A DNA stretch of 64,000 bases from Rhinopomastus cyanomelas (Eukaryota; Chordata; Aves; Bucerotiformes; Rhinopomastidae): NCBI GenBank assembly GCA_013400115.1, contig VXBP01004084.1, positions 703,431 to 767,430 of the forward strand. Reading direction: 5' to 3'. The position numbers and the translations under genes were made by a program. The notes under the pieces were generated by a model that worked only from the letters and a program-made list of their open reading frames with translations, ran no database searches and was not told the DNA's origin. Below, piece by piece: positions 45,431 to 57,002 of the stretch; position 1 is the first letter of the stretch, and the number at the start of each line of letters is the position of its first letter.

Positions 45431-46226
45431 AATTTACACTTCGGTGTTTCCTTCCCTGCCGGCATTAAGGGCTACGGCAAGCACCAGTATTCTGCAAACG
45501 ATATTTTGCTATTCGAAGGGTAGATGCTACAACAAAAGAAAATGAAATGGGTCGCTGTTAGAGCAGCCAATTCTATTTTCATTTTCTCTTTAGACTCTTC
45601 ATTCAGAGCGAACATGAGCAGTCGGGTTCTGTTATTAGCCAAACGATTTCAATTCTCACAAACCATCTGCAGAGAATTCCTTTAAAAATCTCTCTTGTGA
45701 CGCATGGAACTATCTATTACGGAGCTCTACGTGTAACTAGGACCGAAAGGTTTGTTGATTATCCGTGCGGTTAGTAGAGGCGGTCAGAGCTCAGAGGAGA
45801 GCAGAGCACAGGCAGAGCAGAGCGGCACTGGCTTTGCTGCCTGCTGGGACGGACCGCACCTGCCTCTGGTCCTTCTCATCCCCGGCTCTAAACACGACAG
45901 CGTGCCTACACAAACAGAAATTCTGGACCAGAAGCTGGACCTCGCTGGGTGCAAACACAAAAACATTTCTTTCCCGCAGCCGAATATTTTCCGAACTAGC
46001 GGGGTTTGGGTTTGGTTTGGGTTTTCTGTTCTTGAAGTAAACGGAGCTGAATAATTCTTCTGGGAAAGGAAAAACGTTTTCTTCACCCCTCAGGTCTGTG
46101 TTACTCCACCTGGGAGGAAGAACTGCCGAAGCCTTTCCAAACTTTCGCCTCTCTCGCCCTTGGTGGTGGTGGAACACGAAGACCCCTGGTCCGCGGGCAC
46201 AGCTGCCTCCCAGGGTCTGCCCAGCC

Positions 46227-46240
46227 GGGGGGGGGGGGGG
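46227..46240 (+). repeat. G14 homopolymer
   Basis: Run of 14 G inside a GC-rich segment. Its length should be treated with care because such runs are prone to sequencing error. Confidence 0.9.
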
Positions 46241-46498
46241 CTCAGTCCTGCGCGGCCCCGGGACATCCCAGCCCGGTCCCAGCCTCCCGCCCTCGGGCAG
46301 GGGCGCGGTGGGGCTCGGACCATTATTTTACCGTAAATCTCGGGAAGGCTGGAACTAATTAGGGAGAGGATCTGTCTCAATTTGTTCCGCATTAGTGCCG
46401 CGACCGGTTCTGGGGAGCGGGAGTTCATGGAAGGCTGAGTATCAGCCACAGCTTTCAGGTCGGCTTATGTGGCACATTAAAAGTCTCAGGTACACGGT

Positions 46499-46550
46499 TA
46501 TCACAGGATCGTTTGGGTTCGAAAAGACCTTAAAGATCATCGAGTCCCAT
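46499..46550 (-). mobile_element. CR1 3'-tip fragment
   Basis: ATCACAGGATCGTTTGGGTT, then AAAAGACCTTAAAGATCATC, the reverse complement of the CR1 tail GATGATCTTTAAGGTC. About 50 bp. Confidence 0.8.
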
Positions 46551-49500
46551 TTATGACGCAGCTAAAACATATTCTACACATTTTTATAGGTATTGACGTT
46601 TACATACAAAAGAAAGGGATGTAGGAAGGAAGCTCTTGGGTAATCCCTTCAGTTCTTGGCATCTTCTCTAACGGCTTTTAAAGAAGTAAAATTACTATTC
46701 TGAGCGGGAAAAGACGGATTCTAAGACTTAGCACATTATACATGGATGTAGAGTCACAGAGATCTAGTGGATACATTTATCCGTAGTTGTAGGACACCGA
46801 TCCCATTATAAAGCATCTTGAATTCTGAGATAACACAACAAATCGGTCCCTGCCTTGGACACCAATCCAGAGCAGCCACCTGGAACACGATCTTTGAATC
46901 TCAGAAATACAAACCAAACCTTTACACACTCGGAAGTGTTAGGAAAGCTCCAGGTGAAGCAATCTCAATGTCCCCAGCCGCGCGCTGCCGTATTTCTGGT
47001 ACCTCATAGGTAAGGAAAAGCAGTTTGTAACCAGTGCCTCAGGTCTCAGTAACTGTCACGTATTTCAGGACAGGGACAGAAGATGGATTGTCCTTTACCA
47101 GTTTCTCGAGTACATTGGTATCACGTATTTTTTTCCTAAACACAAGCATCCACACCTTTACCTTCTAAGGTCTTTGTCGAACAAACACACCTTAACAATG
47201 CAAGCAAAGCCCAAACCTCACTCTGGTGTTGCAAAGACCTGCCACAGCCCTGTGCATAGACAGACTCTTGACCTGTCCGTAGTGGGCACCTAGTGGGGGT
47301 CTCTTACCTCAGCTGAGAATCTAAAGTTCTTTTTACGGGATTTTATTCTTATCCCACACACTTTAGAGGAATACACCCATGTAAACACCTGACTAAGGAT
47401 GCTTTAGTGCAAGAGTGGCCCCATGGAAGTCAATGAGTAAGGACTTCAGTCTCCCACGGTCTAAGGCACCATGTGTGCAGCAGGGAAAGCCAAGGACATC
47501 CTCTTTGCCTAGGGTTGTGCAGTGAGCACAGAAATAAAGCAGAGAAGACAACGTGCCTGGTCCCTAAAGCAGAGGAGCAATGAAAACTCCTGGGTTCAGT
47601 TCAATGCCTTCTCTCCGCTGCAGAGAAATTGCAGAGGAGACAACAATGGGGACACGAGCGGTGTCTGCAAAGTGCCTGGAGACTTTAGGTGAGCAGAGGC
47701 AGGCAGACGGTTGCCGCGTTACGCAGAGCAGCTCTGTCTGATCTGCTAGAGATGTGGCTGTGAGGGGGTGGCAGGGCTCTTTCAACATAGTAAGTCCCTG
47801 CTCCCAGCCCCATTCACACAGCATACACCAACGGCTCCTTTACAGCCTGGGGAGAGATTCTACTGCCCCCACAACCCTTCAGCTTCATTAGCAACTGAGC
47901 ATACCGAGTCCCGCACGTAACTGCAGCTACAGGGAGGTCTGTGTGCGTTCTGAGGTTTACCACTCTATTCTTTCCTTCATTCCCAAAGCTTCACAACCAG
48001 TCTGTCCCCTGTGTGTGTATCCACGCGGGGTATCTGGACTGGCTGTGAGGATGAGGAGTCCTCTTAAAACACCGCGTCTTTCCGAGCCTCTGCTCAAGAC
48101 AGATCTGCTGCGAGCAGGAACAGTCCCGGTGCCCTTCACAGAACCAAGTACAACCTAACAGCGCTCTGCAAGTGCCTGAAAGGCTCTCAGCAGCACGTTG
48201 CTGGAGGGCTCGGCTGTCGCCACGTTTGTGACAGTCACTGTCGCTGACTTACTGCCATCAAGAGACGCCTGGCCGAGTTCATGCGGAGAGCGAGCTACGC
48301 ATGCACAGCTCAAGATGAGCCTTGCATGGGGACGTGGGGGAAGGAAGGAGAGGAGGGAGGGAGCCCGTGTCTTGGACTTGCCTTAGAAGTGAACTTTCTT
48401 CTTCAAGAGACAAAGGAGATTCCTTTCCCTTCAGATGTATATTTGATTCAGCTAAATTTGTTTGAGTGCTGCTATGACACAGGAATTAAAAGCACCGAGA
48501 GTCTGCTGTAGCCATTGAGTCATAGACTGATCCCATCTACCACTAATTTTTCCTTTCCATTACATGAAAGCAGAGTTCAATAAAGTTTAGATCAGAGCTA
48601 AGACCTACTTTTGTGAGGTCTTGACAAACCTTTCTTTAAATACTTAATATGTTAGTTGAAAAGAAAAGCACAAGGAAACCCTGTCACTGTATTATTTATG
48701 GTTTTTAAATGAAACAATGAAAGGAACAACTAAGCAAGTGTGATTCTTCTCTCTGGACTGCACTATCATAGATTAATAGCTCTGCAAACAGATTTGCAAG
48801 TAGCACCATCATGCTAATCAAGATATTAAAAGAAGGTTTATGAGCAGTTGCTTAGAAAAAACAAGATAAAGCCTATGGAAACCTGATACTGGTCAATGGT
48901 GCATTTATTCAAAACATAATACTGACTTCAAGTCTCCATAAATCCTTTGCAAATGAAATCTCCATTGTGATCACTGTTCCAGATCTAAAATGATTTGTAT
49001 CTTTTCTTTGGTGGACATGAGATATATCTCAGAATGTACCAGCTATGTACCTATTGATGCAGAGTTAACTGTAGCCCCAGGAGATGACAAACATTAATTC
49101 AAAGATGATAACATAGAAAAGGAGTATCCTTGTGAGAAGTGGGGTTTGTTTATGTGTTTATTAGTGGATTAACTTATATGAAAAACCTCACAGTTCTGCA
49201 CAATGTGTTTCAAAACTCAGGGACCCCACAGTTCCACCTAGGTAGCTCTTGGGGGCAGAGGTTTGTGTGCAGTTTCCATACTGAGTTCTTAGCAACATTT
49301 ACCTCATTGCTTCACATTGAGCAGCAGCTGCCTTTGTGAACTATCTGCACACTTGAGGAAAGAAGTTCTACTGCTTTGAGCAGCTGCTAGAACGCAAGGA
49401 CTCTGCTCAAAGGCCAAGCAGGAGAGAGTCACCAGGATAATGATTTGTCAGCTCTTTTTCTTAACTCCATGATCTGAGCCTCCCAATTTGCAGCAGCCTT

Positions 49501-51015
49501 GTGGTCTCCTCCACCTCTTGTTTCTGGACACTTCTCTCCCAATTGTTTGAACCTGAATGGATTCTCAGTTATCAATTTACTGGCAGATGCTCTGGGCAGA
49601 AGACAAAATAAATTTAGCAAATTGGTTGGAGATCAGCTAAAAACACACTTAATTTTTCACCAGATAAACCTCTCTCTGAGGAACTACCGAAGTCAGCTTT
49701 AGCCAGACACCAGATCTATAATGAAATAATTCTATGTGTGGGTATCATGAACACCTTGTGATAGCTGCTCTGTCATGAAAAGAAAGTTCTTGAATAATTT
49801 TCCTGATTTTACTAGTCTCTGTTTAAGCATAAAATCTCTCTCTAGCCAAATAAGAATGTCAGAGTGTTTCATACTTGTCATGTGCTCCACTCCGACACCA
49901 TCAATAATATCCACCTAGATATCTTACAGGATTCGGTCCAGATTTATGAGGACACACAATGCAATCTTCAGAGATCCTATCCCTTTGGACAGCTGCATCC
50001 AACCTTGCAGTCACCTACACTTAGCAACAATGAAAGAGAATCAGTCCCCTAACCACACTGAATACCTGTTCTCTCCTAACCAAAAGAGATGCCAGTGCAC
50101 AGGGGATGCTCTGGGCTGCCCAGCAAATGCAATGAATCCAAAGAACCTCAAACACAGCTAAAAGATGGGAAAGACCATCCTCTCCTTGATGCAATGTTCT
50201 TAGGTGACTACAGAGATATGCTTTGCGGAGTACTGCAAGGCTCTGAATAACCTTGTACAACTTTTCCCAAATCACAGAAGTCCCCTGGGAAGCTTCAGTA
50301 ATCAAACAAGATCTCGTGGTCAGGAAGCTTTTCTTCATCCAGCCAATTTTATTTCCCCTTCATCATTCCATCTATTACTCATTACATCCTCCTGCCAAAC
50401 TTGACATAATTCTTCTCCCTCTCTCATGCTTACACGTTTCAGTTACATGTAGGTCTGTGATGTCCTTTCATCCCAGCTTTCCCTAACCCTCACTCCAGAT
50501 GCACATATTTGGTCCTTTTCATTCCTTTTGCTGTCCTCTGAGGTGCCTCCAACAGCACCTCTCCACAACAGAGGCACCCTGAGCTGAACCAAGTATTCTG
50601 CAAACAATCACATTTGGCAATCTCTAAACTTTAAGGACGCATAAACCAATGACTCAATCACCTTGAATAACTGAGTGAGGGTTCAAAGCCACAAAATTGT
50701 CAAATCAGGATAGAAAACTTTGGATGACACTGTAAGATCAGCCTCATAGGAAGCCCCCAAGAAATCATGTCTTTAAAAACTTCCCTGCTCTGCATTACAG
50801 TCCTTGCCGTTAGGTAAATTATTGCAGGGATTAAGAAGATACTGGTAAATGCACACTATCTTACATTCTCGTTATACATTCTTGAGACATAACTTAATTA
50901 CTGTTCCAAGATGCTGAAGTTCATGTAAAGGCAACTTTTAATGAAAATGAGATCACTTATTGTTGAGTAACTCATGCTTAAAACATTAGAGCCTCACTGC
51001 ATTACACAGTTACAA

Positions 51016-51468
51016 GGAGGACACCAAAGTGCTGGAGTGTGTCCAGAGAAGGGTTACAAAGCTTGGGGAGGGTCTGAAGTGGTTGGGGGAACTGGGCTAG
51101 TTCAGCCTGGAAAAAAGGAGGCTGAAGGGAGACCTTTTCACTCTCTACAACTACCTGACAGGAGGTTGGAGCAAGATGGAGCTCAACCTCTTCTTGCTGG
51201 TGGCAAGAGATAGAACCAGAGGAAATATCTGCAAGCAGCACCAGGGGAGGTTTAGACTGGATGCTAGAAAGAAATTATTTACCAAAATGTTATCAAACCT
51301 TGGAACAACTTAGGGCAAGTCCCCATCCCCAGAGGTACTTAAAAGGCAGATAGATGTAATGCTGAGGGACCTAATTTAGAGGTGACCTAAGAGTGCTGGA
51401 TCAAAGGTTGAACTTGATGACCTTAAAGGTTTCTTCCAACCAAAGGTATCCTGTGGTTTCGTGATTGT
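51016..51468 (+). mobile_element. CR1 3'-end fragment (about 450 bp)
   Basis: Carries the ORF2 C-terminal coding remnant (GTCCAGAGAAGGGTTACAAA, AGAGATAGAACCAGAGGAAA, AGGTTTAGACTGGATGCTAG) and the 3' UTR (GAACTTGATGACCTTAAAGG). The terminal octamers are decayed. 5'-truncated. Confidence 0.9.
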
Positions 51469-53957
51469 GTCCTACTTCCAAACAACCAAGCTTCCATGGC
51501 CTTTCACAGCTAGAAATGTGTGGTTCTCATCCATAACCAAGCAAGGTCACACCACACAACACAGCACGTTACAAACTCTACTGTATCCACAGAACTTTTT
51601 AAGCTCAAGTTGAAAGACATCAAGTTTAGTCACCTGAAGATGGTGAGCGTGGTAATGTACCTCTTCAAAATGCGAGAGCACTCGATGTCTGAAATTGGGT
51701 TGATATCCCATTAGGACAGACAGTTATCTTGATACCCATATTTTATAGTGGTGTACGTCTGCGTAAGGAGCCACGGCTCACACAGAACTACATTATCACT
51801 CTCTGAACTCAGAGTCTGATTTTCTTTCTATAGCAGAAGAGACAGGTGAAGTCACTGGAGCTCCAAAACCCCCAGAACCCCAAGGAAAGATGATCTTGAT
51901 GCTGGGACATGCAGTGCAGCCTGTTAAATGAGCTGTGTGCGACACACAGATAAGCAGCAACTTATTTTTTAACCTGTGGCAGGTTTCAGGTTGAACATGA
52001 ACCGCGGTGCATTCTAGGCCCCTGCCCAATGCACAATGAAGGAGACACCTCCGTGAGGTACCTGTATCTACCTCTAAAGCTGCATCTCCACAGCAGAAAC
52101 GGCGCATGTAGTGCATGTCCCAAGCAGAGCCTAAACGTTTTTACTAGATCTACATTCTTACTGGACAGTTTTAGTCTTTCCCCTGAGCTACTCTTTGTAT
52201 CTACCCCCAGTTCCTGTGCTTTTACTCTTCCTCCCAGATTTGTCATTGAGAAGAGAAGGATGTTCTTCATGTTGGTCCTTCTTAGGTGACAGAAAGGAGC
52301 TAGACATTTGCAGATCGTTTTCACGCCAAAGACACCAAGTTGCTTTGATGACCTGATGTACATTTACAAAGCGAGAGAAGGAGCTTAGCACTCGTCCCTT
52401 CTCCCCTGCTTTCAACACTGGCTGCTGCAGCAAAAAGCTCTGTCTCACCTCTCCTGGACTCTCAGCTCTTTGAGATTTCCCATTGTGAGCTTCTTTCTCG
52501 ATTATGGTCAGAAAAAAATAGGTGGCACAAAGTGTGCAAGGTATCAGGTCCTACGACTGCTGACGAATCTCCGAGTACTTGTGTAGATTATGTTGGAAGC
52601 ATTTTGATAGAGATACTGCTCGTGTTTATAAAGTCTTTCAGGGTGAACGTTGCTCAATGGAAAAGCAGCACAGAAATCTAACAACAGGCACGCCGCAAAA
52701 TGTAAAAACAGAACAAGAAAGTCATTCTCCCACAGGAACTGAAAGGCATTTAATACATGTCCAATGAGACATAAAAAATAATTATGTGGAAGACTAATAG
52801 CTCCCTTGGTTGTTTCAATATATTTTTGTCTACAAACAAGAAATGTTCTCCAAACTGCTGCCTTGGCTTGGCTTGAAAGGTCTCTCAAACAAAAGCCCTT
52901 CAAGTGACCCTTAGATTATTAAAGCTCAGGAACAATGACTGTGGATCTCAGTTCAAACAAAGATTGTAAAAATAAAAAGACAGCAGTTTCGGTCTTGGAA
53001 ATGAGTGCATCAATAAACTGGAAACACAGTGTACTTCTGATCAATAGTCATCCCCTCTCCAGACAAACCCAAAAACTTGTCTGAAGTTTCTGACAGTTGA
53101 TAACTGCAAACAGCCACACTCCAAGTACTAAACCATCCAAATTTAAACTGCCCAGAGTTCATCAGAGACCAATTCAGATCACCCAGGGATTTCTCCTTAT
53201 TCTGTTCGTATTGAATTTTCTTCCAAAACTTGCCACGTGTCATTAGGATCATCAGAAATGTCTGTGGTGAACTAAGACTCCAGCAATGCTGAATTACAAA
53301 TCTTGAACGCTCTGATCCGCGTCTCCCATGAGGAAGATCCAAAGGCTGAGATGTTCCATGACAGACATCAATGCTGGATGCAAAAGCAGGGAAAGCGAAC
53401 ACAGGAGTGGGGAGAGACACATTCGGGCCCCACAGAGTATCTTGTTTTGAAGGGCTATGTCATTAAAATGGTTTTTATAGCTGAAGAGGTCAATTGGGAA
53501 TATATTTTGGTGTAAGTCTGCTGGCGGAACACACACTGCTGCCAGCTGATGGAATCAGCTTTGTGAATTGGAGATGTAACTTTGTGGTATCCCTCTAAGC
53601 CCTGGGCAAAAGAGGTGTTGCCAAAGCAAGCGGACCATACAAAACGTCAAAATGACCAGAGTTCTGTGTCCTTCATGTCTATCAGACTTGTTCTTGCAGC
53701 CAGTGGAGGAACCAGAGAAGTGGGGCTGTGGCTATAGAGGAGAGAAAGGATCCATCTCCTAAAAGACAAGAGATCTCTGTCTTTTCTACCAGCTCACCAG
53801 GCAGCCCACCAGCCCCTCAACAGTTGCTCAGGTTTCTGCATGTGCCCCAGTCTTTTTTCCCCCTTCTACTTTCCTTGTTTTAGAAGGAGCAGCCCTGCTC
53901 TACTACCGCTGCAGCAGGCCCATCAAATGTATATTATGAGCTCCTTCTATTAGCAGC
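51469..53957. other. Intergenic, no gene recognised
   Basis: Minus-strand frames of 119-136 codons at 51986-52363, 52544-52903 and 53010-53420 show no recognisable domains or splice context. Confidence 0.5.
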
Positions 53958-54138
53958 AGCACTGGAACAGGCTGCCCAGGGTGGTTGTAGAGTCTCCTTC
54001 ACCGGAGACGTTTAAGACCCACCTGGATGTGTTCCTGTGTGACTTGGTCTAGGTGATTGGACTAGATTGGACAGGGGCATTGGACTAGATGATCTTTCGA
54101 GGTCCCTTCCAATCCCTAATGATTCTACAATTCTATGA
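53958..54138 (+). mobile_element. CR1 3'-end fragment
   Basis: AGCACTGGAACAGGCTGCCC, GGTTGTAGAGTCTCCTTCAC, GGACTAGATGATCTTTCGAG and terminal GATTCTACAATTCTATG. An extra GATTGGACTAGATTGGAC segment suggests a small internal duplication in the hairpin region. Confidence 0.92.
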
Positions 54139-56472
54139 CACAAATGTTTAGCCATTTTCTAGCTGGGTTAGACCACGTCACACTAAAACTCTCATGTTTT
54201 CGCTGAGGAAGTCTAGCACCACTGGAAGCGCTGGTAGAGCAGAGCAGAGCAGGTAGATAGAAATGCAGCTCCTTTTCCCAGAACAGACACCCTCTATACA
54301 CAAAGGCAGACCAGGGAGGTGGAGAAATGATTCCTCTCATTTCCAGGGCCATACCAACCTCATTTCTGTTGCAGATTTCTGAACAGCCAGCTCAAATGAG
54401 CCAAATCTATACGAGAGAGGTGACAGCCCAGACTGCACGTCAGCTTTAGCAGCTGGCAAGCCACAGCATCGCTTTCCTACACAGGGATGTTTAACGAGCA
54501 GAACCGGATTAGTGTCCTCGCTGACCAAAGCTACCCGTTCAGCCCAAGTCTGTTCAGAGCAGTAAATTAGTCACCTCTCTATTTCCTCTGAGTCCTGCCC
54601 AGGGAGTTTGGTTGATACTTGTTCTGCACAACCACGGCAACAAAGCTGACAACTAGCGTCAAGTTGTGCTGGTGCTGTGAACAGGAATTACCCTGTGAAC
54701 TCCATATAGCTGACATCCAACAGTGTGACAGTGCTGCATTTAATGCCCTGATGCAGCTAAAACTGTCGGGACTGGATGTGAGCACAGAAACAATAGAACA
54801 CAGCACAACCTACCAATCTGCTTCTGCCTCTCTCCCATGTTTTGAGACACTTACGGCTTCTCTCAGTGAGCATCTCTCCTCCTTGCCTTAACAATCATCT
54901 CTTTGCTGTCCCACTGCAAAGACTGAACCCACTAGATCTCACTGGTAGCATGGAGTGATCTTACTGATCAGTGAAACTTCTCTTAGAAAACTTCACATGA
55001 TGCATTAAATGAAACACAGGACAAAAAAATATCAGTGTATGCAGATGACACGTAATTTACTGGATAGAGTGACGGCTGATACTATTGCTGCTGATGTTCT
55101 TCAAAGCACTGATTTGCTTTTTCTGAGCACTTATAGACCTTAGACACAGAAATCTCCTCTCTGTTTTGTGTCTATACAAGGTTAGAAGTGTATGTTGATG
55201 GCTACTGTGCTCACCAAGAGGAAAACTAACACCTTTAGCACTAACTATGAGATGGCAGCACTTGACAGGAGACTTACTCCATCCTGGCGTTCCTTTTGGT
55301 CTGTCAGTGAAAAAGCCCAAACAGAAGCCTTATGTCTGTTCAAGGTAGTGACTAACTAGGATTTGTCACATCAAAAGCTGAGGGTTATCAATACTGGAGG
55401 TGTGCTTAGCCATTTCTGTATCATTTATGGCCCTGTGTGTTAAGAAAAGCTACCTAACACCTGAAACCACACCAAGGTGAGGACGACCCCACCTTTAGAC
55501 TAATACCATGATGTTTCAAGAAGTCAGCAAAGCCTCAAGTGTGCATTTCTCCTACAAAGGCAGCAACATTTGGACAGTGCCTGACATACCGAGGGATAGC
55601 AAAGAAAGACGATAGCAGAGCTCCTGTGAGGCCAACACAAACTAGGCAGGACTGGCTGTGCTATGCTTTGCCTGTAAAATATGTAAAGAAATCACTCGGA
55701 TGCTATTTGTTACAAACAAGATATGCACACACAGATGGAAAAGCACGGACACGCTCAAAGTATCGTTTCATATGAATATTCAGTTTAATCCAAGCAGTTA
55801 ACAAGTCTTGGAAAACAAGGCCAGAATATTTTATCTTGGTTCATTTGAAGGCAGGTTCCCTTAGGAAACGAGGCTTGTGTGATTGCACTGCCAGTCCATC
55901 TGTCTCTCAGATAACTTCTCAACCCCAGACCTGCTTCAGCCAAATTCTGCAGTGAAATGACATTCCCAGCAATGCTAAGTGTGCACAAACTTCAAGAAAT
56001 TGGCAGCTAAGTAGAAGCAAAGGATCTAAACCAGTGCCCCCACTAAGGCAGTACTGCGGTGTAAGCTCAGCAGTTATTTGAACAGTTTGGCTCCCCACAA
56101 CCTGTTACTCATCAGAATTAGCTCCAAAATGCGCTACCATCGCCCAGCTGTTGACTGGGGAGAAGTGAGGGAAGTGAAGGTAGAGAGAGAGGAGGGAATC
56201 ATAGGGGACATGTAGGGAGTAGGGGCTGAGGGATGGGCAAGGAGCTCCAAGGCAAGGATTCAAATCCAGGCAGCCAGGACTCATTAGTTCCACTTAATAT
56301 TCAATTTTTCAGTTCAGCCTGAAACTAGAAAAAGGAGTTCTTTGCACAGCTCAGCTGATACTGGGCTTTCAAAATGTTTCTTTGCTGGCATTTCAGATCC
56401 TGCTTCCAACCATGGAGGTCTGTGCAGAGAAAATGCTTGGCCTGTCCTCAGCAAGCCAAGCAGAACCTTTAT
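54139..56472. other. Intergenic, no gene recognised
   Basis: Short frames only (at most 90 codons, 54619-54891). No RNA gene or repeat recognised. Confidence 0.5.
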
Positions 56473-57002
56473 ATCATAGAAATCATAGAATGGTTTGTGT
56501 TGGAAGGGACCTTACAGATCTTCTAGTTGCAATCCCCCTGCCATGGGCAGCAACACCTCTCACCAGACCAAGCTGCCCAGAGCCCCATCCACCCTGGCCT
56601 TGAACATTTCTGGATGATCCTGTGGCCCCTTCTAACCCAGACTGACTGTATGACTTGGTCTAGGTGATCCTGCTGTGGCAGGGGGATTGGACTAGATGAT
56701 CTTTCGAGGTCCCTTCCAATCCCAAATGATTCTAGGATTCTAGGATTCTATGACTTCCAGGGATGGAGCAGCCACAACCTCCCTGGGCAACCCTGTTCCA
56801 GTGCCTCAGCACCCTCACTGTAAAGAATTTCCTCCTAATACATAATTTAAATCTCCCCTCTTACAGCTTGAAGACTTTTTCCTTCACCCTATCGGTACAA
56901 ACTCTTGTAAAAAGCCCCTCCACACCTTTCTTATCAGCCCTCTTCAGGTACTGGAAGGCTGCTGTACAGTCCTCTTGGAGCCTTCTCTTCTCCAGGCTGA
57001 AT
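56473..57002 (-). mobile_element. CR1 fragment interrupted by a second CR1
   Basis: A minus-strand CR1 3' region: ATCATAGAATGGTTTGTGTT then GGAAGGGACCTTACAGATC (56473-56610). It resumes after an insert at GGATGGAGCAGCCACAACCT, CCTGTTCCAGTGCCTCAGC and CTTCTCTTCTCCAGGCTGA (56753-57002). The two halves join at the point where intact CR1 copies read GAACACTTCCAGGGATGG. Confidence 0.88.
56611..56752 (+). mobile_element. CR1 tail(s) nested in an opposite CR1
   Basis: TGACTTGGTCTAGGTGATCC, GGACTAGATGATCTTTCGAG and terminal ATTCTAGG/ATTCTAGG/ATTCTATG units. The first 40 bases (GGATGATCCTGTGGCCCC..., ending GTATGAC) may be a separate, older tail. Lies inside the minus-strand CR1. Confidence 0.88.

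Larger units (their letters stand above)
45431..51015. other. Upstream flank of WT1, no gene recognised
   Basis: Beyond the CpG-rich promoter block the sequence becomes A/T-rich. It holds G-rich tracts at 46001-46023 and 46227-46240 and a CR1 tip at 46499-46550. Frames are short and unrecognised. Confidence 0.55.

Noticed and set aside
53010..53420. 136-codon minus-strand ORF
   Set aside because: No recognisable domain, splice sites or neighbour evidence; frames of this size occur by chance in 64 kb.
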